Shown: positions 34,387 through 42,301 of the stretch, one piece after another
Position numbering within the stretch: the stretch's first letter is position 1
Layout of the letters: every line of letters begins with the position of its first letter
Assembly (NCBI GenBank): GCA_026692905.1
Contig: JAPLNL010000018.1
Span: forward strand, 1 to 64,000
DNA: 64,000 nucleotides
Direction: 5' to 3'
From: Planctomycetota bacterium
Lineage (GTDB): Bacteria > Planctomycetota > Planctomycetia > Pirellulales > Pirellulaceae
Position numbers and translations under genes: made by a program
The notes under the pieces: model-generated
Told to the model about the DNA's origin: nothing
Databases searched by the model: none
The model's input: the letters and a program-made list of their open reading frames with translations, nothing else

Positions 34387-34455
34387 AGCCGTTGGGTGCT
34401 AGCTCCGGTTTTCCACTCGACATTCGTCGAGAACCCGGGCTAGCGCCCATCGGCT
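34387..34455. repeat. Long palindromic repeat element
   Basis: Outer arms 34387-34410 and 34432-34455 pair over 24 bases with about four or five mismatches (agccgttgggtgctagc against gctagcgcccatcggct). An inner perfect stem ctcgac/gtcgag (34416-34421 and 34426-34431) has a 4-base loop. The nested two-stem form resembles the element at 11569-11688 but the sequence differs, so it is a separate palindromic repeat family. Confidence 0.75.
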
Positions 34456-34485
34456 AATTAATACGAAAAACAAATGAGGATGTGC

Positions 34486-35712
34486 TTATCTTAACGCAAC
34501 TTTGTAAAGATACTCATCCGTTCGCAGATACATAGCATTTTCGGAAAACGCAGGCGTTGCTAACGTTCTTCCCGGCACTTCATTCTTGCCGAGCTCTTCA
34601 AACTTCTTTCCCAATGCTACCCAGGTCGCCGTGCCTGTTTCGTTCAAAAAAAGTAGACGACCGTTTACAAACACGGGCGATGCTGAAAAATTTCCTCCGA
34701 GCCTCTCCATCCAATGGCTTTCGCCTGTCTTGGCGTCAACGCAGGAGGCTATGCCTTTGTCGGAAACAAAATAGAGTTCATCGCCGACCAAAAGCATGGA
34801 TGGTGTGCTCGGTGCGCCACGCTTGAGTCGCCAAACAACATTCGTGTCGGTTACATCGCCCTTGCCACCCAGTTTCACCGCCATCAACTCGGGATTGTCA
34901 TAGTCATGATTGTAAATGACGAGCCCATGTCCAACGGTTGGTTGTGGCACTACGGACCAACCTGGCGCTCGCACCTTCCACAACTCCTCACCTGTCTTCA
35001 AATCATAAGCGGCAAAGTGATCAGGACCGGGAGCAAACATTTGCGATTGGCCATCCACAGTCGCTACGGTCGCCGTCACAAAGGAGTGACTGATTTTCGC
35101 TTCTATCGAACGCAATGTCTTCCAAGCGACTTTGCCGGTTGCGGCATCCACTGCAGCCACAAAAGGCTTGGTGCTGCCATCGCAAGCAATAACCAACTTG
35201 CCCTCATTCAGAATAGGCGATCCACCACTACCATGCATCGGCGGGTAGTCGAGCTCGTTGCACATCCATTGAGTTACGCCATCCATTGCGGATAGTCGGG
35301 CCATTCCGAGTGCCCCGAAGTGCACGAAGACAGAACCATCGCGAACCACGGGCGTGGGGCTTGCATGGCTGTTCTTGGCATGAATCGAAGGCGCTTTATC
35401 GACGGCTTTGACCTCACGGTCCCAGATAACTTTACCGGTCTCTTTGTCGAGTGCGATAGCTCTCAGCGACAGTCCTTCGCCTTTGGCCACAGCAGTCGTC
35501 ATGTAGACTTTGCCATCGGAAATCGACGGAGAGGACCAACCCAGCCCTGCGACCGGAACTTTCCAGACCACGTTTTTTGTATCGGACCATTCCAAAGGTG
35601 TGTTGGAACCGACTGCATGACCATCCGAATTGGGGCCCCGAAACTGCGTCCAATCGCCTGCAACGAAACCGCTTAGTATCAGAGTTAATAGAGAAAAAGT
35701 CGAAACATTCAT
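34486..35712 (-). CDS. Secreted PQQ-type beta-propeller protein (BamB-like fold)
   Basis: Signal peptide MNVSTFSLLTLILSGFVAG, then DWTQFRGPNSDG, the usual start of the many planctomycete PQQ-like repeat proteins. At least six blade motifs of the type DGKVYMTTAV, DAATGKVAWKTL, DLKTGEELWKVRA and DAKTGESHWMERL are visible. The protein has no dehydrogenase catalytic domain, so it is a propeller-only protein like BamB. It is probably periplasmic or secreted and used for binding, not for outer-membrane assembly specifically. It is monocistronic, with a repeat-rich region on each side. Confidence 0.92.
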   Translation of the reverse strand: MNVSTFSLLTLILSGFVAGDWTQFRGPNSDGHAVGSNTPLEWSDTKNVVWKVPVAGLGWSSPSISDGKVYMTTAVAKGEGLSLRAIALDKETGKVIWDREVKAVDKAPSIHAKNSHASPTPVVRDGSVFVHFGALGMARLSAMDGVTQWMCNELDYPPMHGSGGSPILNEGKLVIACDGSTKPFVAAVDAATGKVAWKTLRSIEAKISHSFVTATVATVDGQSQMFAPGPDHFAAYDLKTGEELWKVRAPGWSVVPQPTVGHGLVIYNHDYDNPELMAVKLGGKGDVTDTNVVWRLKRGAPSTPSMLLVGDELYFVSDKGIASCVDAKTGESHWMERLGGNFSASPVFVNGRLLFLNETGTATWVALGKKFEELGKNEVPGRTLATPAFSENAMYLRTDEYLYKVALR

Positions 35713-35762
35713 CAGGCAGGCCTCGGGTGAGTCAATTGGAGGGGAATAGACGATTATTGTAG

Positions 35763-35781
35763 CACGGCTCTCCGAGCCGTG
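35763..35781. repeat. Palindrome cacggctctccgagccgtg (copy 1)
   Basis: A 19-base perfect palindrome with 8-base arms and a 3-base centre. The same sequence, with shared gcacgg...gtgatt flanks, occurs at 58730-58748. It lies upstream of the PQQ-like gene. Confidence 0.85.
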
Positions 35782-35932
35782 ATTCGCAGTCGTCGCGAAA
35801 GCGAGTCGTAGTAAAGTGCTCCTTGCTCACGCAGCGTTACATGATAGCCACAAAAATTCACAAAGGTCACAAAGTGGCAGGCACATTCCATGTGCCGCAT
35901 CAAAAAATGTGGAGGCCTTCGGGCTTTGTGTG

Positions 35933-35970
35933 CCTGCTACTTTGGTCCTGCTACTTTGGTCCTGCTACTT
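35933..35970. repeat. 14-base tandem repeat overlapping a stop codon
   Basis: Three consecutive units of cctgctactttggt begin at 35933, 35947 and 35961, the last partial. The TAG stop of the minus-strand M28 fusion gene (35965-35967) lies in the third unit, so the repeat encodes that gene's end. Confidence 0.85.
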
Positions 35971-38436
35971 TTTTCTCACGATCGCTCGGTCGATTACATT
36001 CTTAGTAATCCGTTGCACCCTCGCGTCGGGGCCGTGCGGTCGACTCCAATGCGACCAAGGCAGGGTATGCCCAGGAGGCGAGGAAAGCCCTTGTACCCAG
36101 AAAATACTCGAAGCATTAAACACCGTGTTGCCCTTTGGGCCCTCGTAGATAGTCGCTGTCCATTGCTGTGGCTTTTCGCCACCAACCCAAGCTGTTCCGG
36201 CACCAACAATTTCTAATCCTGGAATGTCCGCTGGATCGCCGTGGTATTCCCAACCGATGAGGCCAGGAATCTTGTCTCCATCTTTCATGCCGGTTCCTTC
36301 GAAAATCCAGTGCTTTGAATTGGTACATATCCAATCGCCCCCGCCATTGACCGGTTCCACGTTTCTCGCTCCCATCAAGAATCCCTCGTCAGGCCCATGT
36401 TCTGGAAATGGACCATTCTGTTTGTTTCGCTCCTCGGCGACTTGACGATCACCGCCGTAGGGACCGCCGCGGAACATGATTCGGTTTGGACGATTGTCGA
36501 AGCTTGGACGCATGGGAGTCACCCAGCAAACACTGTTACCCGACAAGAACATCAAGTGAACGCCTTCGTCTCGCATTTTCTCAACGCTTCGAAATTGGCG
36601 AATGTCCCAGTATTCGTCATGACCAACACTGACGAACACTCGGCTCTTGAGGCCACGCTCAGGCGTAACCATGTCGCTGTTGCAAACATAAGAAACATCG
36701 TAGCCATTTTGTTCTAGCCAATAAGCCAAGGGAAACTCGAGAGGCAGGTACTCGCCCGCTCCCACGGTAAGCGGATCATTCACGACGCTATCGAATTGAG
36801 CCTCGCGTCCATAGGGCCTGTCGAAACTGACATCCGCCCAAGGTCCTTGATTGCCCTTGGGATGAGTGTAAACAGAGTAGTGACTCGGCCATTGGTTGTA
36901 GGCTTGCCAAGTGTTGTCGGAGCATTGAAACAAAACATCACACTTGCGATCATCGGTAACGACAAAGATGACGTAGCTCTGCCAATAGGGTTCTGAAGGG
37001 GATGCTGGAATGGTTGTAAGCCGGCCGAGATAGACACCGCTTAGCCAATCTTTGGGAATCTTCAAACTGTGCGTTGTTGACCAATGGCACTCGTGCAAGT
37101 CTTTTTCACCTGGAGTTGGAGTCGTTTGAGTCGTGGCTTCGAGCGGTCCAATCGACTTCATCAATCTGGCCCCGGCACCACCGTAGTATCCGGTCCGGAA
37201 AATTTCCAGGTTGAACGATCTGGCCGGATTGGCTGAGACCTTGATATCGATCGTCTCGCCAGCACGAACGCTTTGACGCGAACAGTATCCTTCGATCCAG
37301 GGCGATCGATACTTTTGGCCATCGACGCGGACACGCGTGAGTTGCCAATCCGTAGCGCCAGGCTTCGCATTCTCCTCGACAATCAAATTGCTCTCAGAGG
37401 CAAGATCGTGGATGGTCTTCGCTAAACCGTCAACGACTTGTGAGTACGGACCGAAAGCTAATTTGTCGACCGTGTCTTCTGGCTGATGGTAGTGCGTATA
37501 TCGAAACAATGCAGTGTCGGTGACCATGATGCCTATATAGCCTTCCTGCCAGAATGACCAATGGTCTGACCAGCCTACGCCTGGCAGTTCGTCTCGAAGC
37601 GCACCTTTCTGCACGTCGACTTCGCAATGTGACTTGAGCTTTTCGGTAACTTGGTCGAGCAACTTTCGCGATGGGATGTTCGAAACCAGGCCGATGAAGT
37701 TTCCTGTGCTGGGATAGAAAGGTGCCAACAATGCGGGATATTTTTGGCTGTTGGGTACATCCGTAAAGTATCCCATCGTCTCGAGACTCAGCACCATTTT
37801 GATGTTTTCGTTGCGCTGGCGGCAGGATTTAGCGTAAATCCATGAGCCCATTTTACCATCGCGTTGGAAGTAAGGTGGCTCTTCATTTGCAAAGGCGACA
37901 TAGCGAACCGTTCTAGGATAACGCTTGCCATGCATCTGTCTTGCAATTTCTAGCAACGCGGCGACACCTGAGCCGTTGTCGTTCGCTCCCGGTGTGCCTT
38001 GAGCACTATCGTAGTGAGCCCCTACGATCACGATCTCGTCAGGTTTATCGGTACCGATCACTTCTGCAATCAAGTTGTGACAATCGATGCCGTTGACCTG
38101 GAACGTTTGCTTGGTGATGTTGTAGCCGACCGACTCAAACTCCCGTTGCAAATACTCGACGGTTTCATCCAACTTCTTCGGCTTGGTTAAATTTCTTTCT
38201 CCGATGGTCTCGCTGAGGTGAGTAACTGTTTTACGGAGTCGGTCCTCAGTTGTGAGGTTAGCCGTTATCTGAGCATCGCTCGGTTCCTCGTGGCCATTTG
38301 TATTGGTTACGGTGGCGGTTAGGCATAGTAACATCGAGGTTAGTCCGACAGTAGAACGCACGATGGATCGGAAGCCGTGTGTAATAGGCGTTGGTAAAAG
38401 CTTGCGCGTCGTGTGATGTTGGGCATTTTGAGGCAT
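35965..38436 (-). CDS. M28 peptidase fused to a dimethylformamidase-like domain
   Basis: Exported two-domain protein. ATG 38436 is preferred over the frame opening at 38505. After a signal region (SIVRSTVGLTSMLLCLTAT), residues about 60-345 form an M28 aminopeptidase with the zinc ligands in place: H141 (GAHYDS), D153 (GANDNGSG), E185/E186 (FANEE), E219 (LSLET) and a late His in THYHQPEDT. From about residue 375 (EGYCSRQSVRAGETI, FRTGYYGGAGARLM) the protein matches the large-subunit-like domain of N,N-dimethylformamidase. The two activities in one chain are unusual. A repeat core (agcttgcgcgtcgtg, 38399-38413) lies inside the N-terminal codons, and the stop lies in a tandem repeat. Confidence 0.86.
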   Translation of the reverse strand: MPQNAQHHTTRKLLPTPITHGFRSIVRSTVGLTSMLLCLTATVTNTNGHEEPSDAQITANLTTEDRLRKTVTHLSETIGERNLTKPKKLDETVEYLQREFESVGYNITKQTFQVNGIDCHNLIAEVIGTDKPDEIVIVGAHYDSAQGTPGANDNGSGVAALLEIARQMHGKRYPRTVRYVAFANEEPPYFQRDGKMGSWIYAKSCRQRNENIKMVLSLETMGYFTDVPNSQKYPALLAPFYPSTGNFIGLVSNIPSRKLLDQVTEKLKSHCEVDVQKGALRDELPGVGWSDHWSFWQEGYIGIMVTDTALFRYTHYHQPEDTVDKLAFGPYSQVVDGLAKTIHDLASESNLIVEENAKPGATDWQLTRVRVDGQKYRSPWIEGYCSRQSVRAGETIDIKVSANPARSFNLEIFRTGYYGGAGARLMKSIGPLEATTQTTPTPGEKDLHECHWSTTHSLKIPKDWLSGVYLGRLTTIPASPSEPYWQSYVIFVVTDDRKCDVLFQCSDNTWQAYNQWPSHYSVYTHPKGNQGPWADVSFDRPYGREAQFDSVVNDPLTVGAGEYLPLEFPLAYWLEQNGYDVSYVCNSDMVTPERGLKSRVFVSVGHDEYWDIRQFRSVEKMRDEGVHLMFLSGNSVCWVTPMRPSFDNRPNRIMFRGGPYGGDRQVAEERNKQNGPFPEHGPDEGFLMGARNVEPVNGGGDWICTNSKHWIFEGTGMKDGDKIPGLIGWEYHGDPADIPGLEIVGAGTAWVGGEKPQQWTATIYEGPKGNTVFNASSIFWVQGLSSPPGHTLPWSHWSRPHGPDARVQRITKNVIDRAIVRKK

Positions 38437-38795
38437 GTCGGTTTTCTCCAATGGCTTAAGTTTGGGGCCTTCTAAGATTGGAGTCTTTGGTCGAACTTCG
38501 AACAAGCATCATTCAGTCGCTTCAATCCGGTTTTTTGGAACGAACCATTCTACTGATTCATTTCATGGGAAATACCGTTTTCCTTTGGATCAGGACGATT
38601 CTTTCATTCCTCGAATGTCGATAGACGTTTTACCCCCAGCACCAGGCCATTTTGGCCGCTTTAAACTCTCCACTAGCGATTTTCATATCGCTACCATTGC
38701 CTCAATGATAGTCGTCGCCCCAATCAAAGAGCTATGCTTGCATGCGTTCGAGATCTTGCAGTCGTTCGTTTCCCCCCGAACAGTGAGGCTGCAAG
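38437..38795. other. Intergenic region, nothing specific recognised
   Basis: About 360 bases between divergent genes (M28 fusion, minus; HD-GYP, plus). An open plus-strand frame exists here but lacks protein-like composition. I see no hairpin with a U-run and no clear promoter boxes. Confidence 0.4.
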
Positions 38796-40100
38796 ATGAC
38801 CGTTGAATCTCAATGGGGGATACCCTCGGACAAACTCCGCAACGGGGCCTCCATCCATTTCGATCTAGTCAGTCCCGACGGCCAGTTGCTTCTTAAAGCG
38901 GGTGAGCCCATCACCAATCGACTGCTTGAGCAACTGCGTGAACGCGGTATCCAGTCACCCGTTTTGCATCATGCTCCTCGCTTCCGACCGGAACAAAAAA
39001 CCGCTGCGCTCCTGTCGAATTTCCCACCGGAGATGGTCCGCCAGATTCAAGCTTCCATGGAGTCGGCAAGAACTTCTGTCAAATCACTCCTGACCTCGTT
39101 GACGAACAAGGAGGAAATCCGCCTCGATGTGATTCAGATGAGCGCCGGACAGTTTGTTGTTCAAGCAAAGCGAGATGTTGCAGCAACGCTAGCTGTGCTC
39201 GCTTTGAACGGGAAAGTCGCGGATTCTGAGGTCGCCAATAGCCTTGCAAATCACTCAGCGAATTTGTCCTTGCTCGCAACCGTTATGAGTACATTGCAAA
39301 AGGACGAGCCCATCCAATCATTTGAGATCGGACTGGCGGGCCTACTTCACGATTGTTCGCTCATATTGAATGACGAATGGTATACGGGCCAGGCGAATTC
39401 GCGGGACGAAACGGCTCGAAAGCGATACCGTAGACACTCGATTGAAAGTGCCGATCTGCTAAACGGTTTAAGCGGAATTTCGAAATCGGTACTAGCGATG
39501 ATTCAGGAAGTTCACGAACAGGCTGATGGTTCGGGATACCCTCGTGGCTTGACGATCAGCCAAGTAAAGCCTGGCACCGAAATACTCAATTTGGCAGATG
39601 CATATCTGTCGTTGACAAGCCCTGTCCAAGGGCGTTCCATCGTACCCGCCGATGCGATCAGTTACCTTTGTTTGCATACGGCCCAAGGCAAATTTAGCCG
39701 AGATGCATTGCAGCTGCTGACCACGAGCTTGTCCATGTATCCTGTTGGCTCAGGAGTGGAATTGGACGACTTATCCGAAGCCGTCGTCGTCCGAGGAAAC
39801 AGCGACGCTCCCATGACGCCCTTGGTGCGGCTACTTCATCCCAGCCACCAAGAGATCGATCTTCGCGTATCCGATCGATTCATCTCCCGACCTGGAGGTC
39901 CGATAGTTAAGGAAAATCAACTACACCATCACGAGCCCAAAAAATGTGCGGCAGATTTACACTCAAAACCCCCGTCGACCATTGGCTTGAGGACCTGTTT
40001 CCGACCTGGAAGGATGACCTCGCTCCGTCGCTTGCGTCGATCTCTGCTCCATTCATCGCACAGTCTCGCTACAACATCGCACCAAGTCAAAATATCTTAG
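38796..40100 (+). CDS. HD-GYP-type phosphohydrolase with extended C-terminus
   Basis: Putative cyclic-di-GMP phosphodiesterase-like protein. HD metal residues are visible: H153 region, LLHDC (H185/D186), H214 (HSIESADLL) and VHEQADGSGYPRG (H240, E241, D244, GYP at 247-249). Canonical HD-GYP has HHExxDGxGYP; here the first His is Val, and HDIGK is HDCSL, so activity is not certain. The N-terminal 110 residues are an unassigned domain. The last 51 or so residues (from about residue 383) overlap the SRAP gene by 157 bases in another frame and are Arg/Ser-rich, so the original stop has probably been lost. Confidence 0.82.
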   Translation: MTVESQWGIPSDKLRNGASIHFDLVSPDGQLLLKAGEPITNRLLEQLRERGIQSPVLHHAPRFRPEQKTAALLSNFPPEMVRQIQASMESARTSVKSLLTSLTNKEEIRLDVIQMSAGQFVVQAKRDVAATLAVLALNGKVADSEVANSLANHSANLSLLATVMSTLQKDEPIQSFEIGLAGLLHDCSLILNDEWYTGQANSRDETARKRYRRHSIESADLLNGLSGISKSVLAMIQEVHEQADGSGYPRGLTISQVKPGTEILNLADAYLSLTSPVQGRSIVPADAISYLCLHTAQGKFSRDALQLLTTSLSMYPVGSGVELDDLSEAVVVRGNSDAPMTPLVRLLHPSHQEIDLRVSDRFISRPGGPIVKENQLHHHEPKKCAADLHSKPPSTIGLRTCFRPGRMTSLRRLRRSLLHSSHSLATTSHQVKIS

Positions 40101-40678
40101 TTGTTCGACTTGGTCCGGATGGTTGCCCTATTATAGAGCCGATGCGTTGGGGACTTGTACCGAGTTGGGCGGAAACTCTCTCCGCGGGCTACAACATGAT
40201 CAACGCACGATCGGAGTCGATCGCAGACAAACCTAGTTTTCGATTTTCGCTGATCAGCAAACGCTGCGTAGTCCTGGCCGATGGATATTACGAGTGGAAA
40301 ACACTGGCCCCAAAAGTCAAGGAGCCCTATTGGATTCACACGGCGGGTGAACACGTTTTCACGATGGCTGGCATTTGGGCGGAGAATCGCAAAATTCCGA
40401 ATTCGCAATCGCCGGACGTTCCAATTCGATCTGTTTCGATCGCCACCATCGCGGCCAATGAGGATGTAGCGGAAATCCACGATCGGATGCCGGCGATTAA
40501 GACCAGTGAAACGCAAATTGCAAACTGGCTGAACCCTGCCCTCTCCAACGCAGACGGCATTCCTAATTTGCTTGAGCAACTTCAATCAAGCGTAGGTGTG
40601 CTGCAGTTTCGGCAAGTTTCAACATTGGTCAATCGGGCGACCAATGAGGGACCTGAGATTTTGGAGCCGTTGAGCTGA
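39944..40678 (+). CDS. SOS-response-associated peptidase (SRAP, YedK/HMCES family)
   Basis: DNA-protein crosslinking enzyme that captures abasic sites in single-stranded DNA. The start is fixed because the catalytic Cys must be residue 2: MCGRFTLKTP. Further signature parts: SRYNIAPSQ (Asn that supports the thiazolidine link), MRWGLVPSW, INARSES, VLADGYYEWK (catalytic Glu) and EIHDRMPAI (active-site His). Length 244 aa is normal. Its 5' end lies inside the HD-GYP frame, so translation may be coupled. No SOS box was recognised upstream. Confidence 0.95.
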   Translation: MCGRFTLKTPVDHWLEDLFPTWKDDLAPSLASISAPFIAQSRYNIAPSQNILVVRLGPDGCPIIEPMRWGLVPSWAETLSAGYNMINARSESIADKPSFRFSLISKRCVVLADGYYEWKTLAPKVKEPYWIHTAGEHVFTMAGIWAENRKIPNSQSPDVPIRSVSIATIAANEDVAEIHDRMPAIKTSETQIANWLNPALSNADGIPNLLEQLQSSVGVLQFRQVSTLVNRATNEGPEILEPLS

Positions 40679-40681
40679 GCG

Positions 40682-40711
40682 ATGAGGCTCTAGGCTATGA
40701 GGCACTAGGCG
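40682..40711. repeat. Two-unit 15-base tandem repeat
   Basis: atgaggctctaggct (40682-40696) followed by atgaggcactaggcg (40697-40711), 13 of 15 matching, directly after the SRAP stop. Confidence 0.6.
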
Positions 40712-40740
40712 GTCTGGACATCACCCCATCGCTGGGAATT

Positions 40741-42072
40741 TTATCCGATTTCACAGATAAAAACTTGTAGCCAACGTTCTCGATCCGTGCCCATATACCG
40801 ATTGAAGACAAAGCGGTTCTCACCAGCAAAGTGAATCGCACCAACAAGGGATGCCGCAGATCGGTCCGTCAACCAATGGACGCAGCCAGAACGCAAATCG
40901 ACTAGGCAGATGCGTTGATCGCAAATGAAACTGCATAGGGTTCCACTTGGATCAAGCGAGATTTGGCCCTCGAGCGATTGTTCGAGGTTCGTGATTTGCT
41001 CAATCAGGCCCTGCAATACGTTGATTCGGCATAACTGAACAATGCCGCGATCATCTCGCATCGGTGCGAAAAGAAACTTTCCGTCCGCTGAGGAAACGAG
41101 CCAGCAGCGAGGGCCTTGAACTCCAGGAAATGCCCGATGCGTTGTGTGTGTAAGTCGCCTTTGGATACAGCCTATTACCGGTTCTAAAAGTTTACTTGCG
41201 TCCACCGCCGTTGCGGAACCAACCCTTTTCGCGATCTCATTCCACTGGTTTTCGCCAGGTAGGTCGCAAACGAATATTTCGTTTACCAAGTCACCCGAGT
41301 CGTCGCGAATGGCTCCCAAAAACGCCAGAGCATGTCGATTGGTTCCGACCCAACATTCCTCGACCGCAGCCTCAATGTCATCACTGCCATTGCGAGCCTC
41401 TACGCATAGCGAGGCAGCAAGAAACGCACAGTAGGCGCCGCTGAACGATTCCGGATCACTGACGTCTACCCCTCGGTCGTCGACGCAAACAGGCATGTTG
41501 GGCACCATGAAGCCAACACTGCGTTGATTTCGGAATGGACCGTTGGCTGGCGATTTGCGTTCCAGCCAAGCGTCGTTGTAAGTAAAACTCAGCCAACCGT
41601 CTTTGCTCCACGAATGAGCATGCGTCCCACCGCTCAACGCTCCAAACGGTCGAACTCCGACGCCGTCGGCATTTAGTACGGAGCGAGCTTCCGCATGAAT
41701 AAACTTGCCATGCTCTTTGATGTCAACCATCGCGCCGAATCTGCGAGCAGCCGAATAAGGCTTTTCGCTAGTGCAATTTTCTAAACCGTGAATGAAAGCG
41801 ACCAGAGGTTTGTTGGGATGAAACGATGCCGCCCCAACTCCAGGCCCAAACTCCGATTGATTGGCCGTTTGGTAGAGTCTTTTGATTTCACCGCTATCCA
41901 GGTGTACCATCTCGATCGCGTCGGTTCTCGCGATGTGCGAGTCGTCGTTGCGAGTGTCGTAAACGGCCCAGTTGCCATCAGGAGAAATAGCCTGACGGTG
42001 ATTGAGGGTATGGCCATAACAGCCAAACGTTAGATGACGCTCACGAACCATAGCTGAGAGCACTGGTGCCAA
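40741..42072 (-). CDS. YidR-like DUF3748 beta-propeller protein
   Basis: Soluble propeller protein. ERHLTFGCYGHTLNHRQAIS, then PDGNWAVYDTRNDDS and ASFHPNKPLVAFIHG match my memory of the DUF3748 family (Escherichia coli YidR), in which TolB/WD40-like blades form most of the protein. Other blade-like strands occur at SWSKDGWLSFTYND and SLDPSGTLCSFICD. There is no signal peptide, so it is probably cytoplasmic. Function is unknown in the family. ATG 42072 is used; ATG 42048 is also possible. It is monocistronic. Confidence 0.75.
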   Translation of the reverse strand: MAPVLSAMVRERHLTFGCYGHTLNHRQAISPDGNWAVYDTRNDDSHIARTDAIEMVHLDSGEIKRLYQTANQSEFGPGVGAASFHPNKPLVAFIHGLENCTSEKPYSAARRFGAMVDIKEHGKFIHAEARSVLNADGVGVRPFGALSGGTHAHSWSKDGWLSFTYNDAWLERKSPANGPFRNQRSVGFMVPNMPVCVDDRGVDVSDPESFSGAYCAFLAASLCVEARNGSDDIEAAVEECWVGTNRHALAFLGAIRDDSGDLVNEIFVCDLPGENQWNEIAKRVGSATAVDASKLLEPVIGCIQRRLTHTTHRAFPGVQGPRCWLVSSADGKFLFAPMRDDRGIVQLCRINVLQGLIEQITNLEQSLEGQISLDPSGTLCSFICDQRICLVDLRSGCVHWLTDRSAASLVGAIHFAGENRFVFNRYMGTDRERWLQVFICEIG

Positions 42073-42301
42073 AAGACTTACTTCCCTTCACTTTTTGAGC
42101 CGAAAGACAACGAAAGAAAGCGAAAGAAAATCGAGCGTTGATGTGCTTAATCCCATTCGGCGGTTATGCATGTTACGAATGAAGGAGCTGAGAACCATTG
42201 ACTAACGTGAACTCATTCATTCGAGCGTCTTTTTCGGGTCTTTTCGTTTTTTTCGGCTGAATTGTTTAGCAAGAACGGAAGGAAGCTACCAATTCTTGGC
42301 A

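Noticed and set aside
38435-38806. Plus-strand 123-codon frame before the HD-GYP gene
   Set aside because: Composition is unlike protein, and it partly overlaps the opposite-strand M28 gene start.
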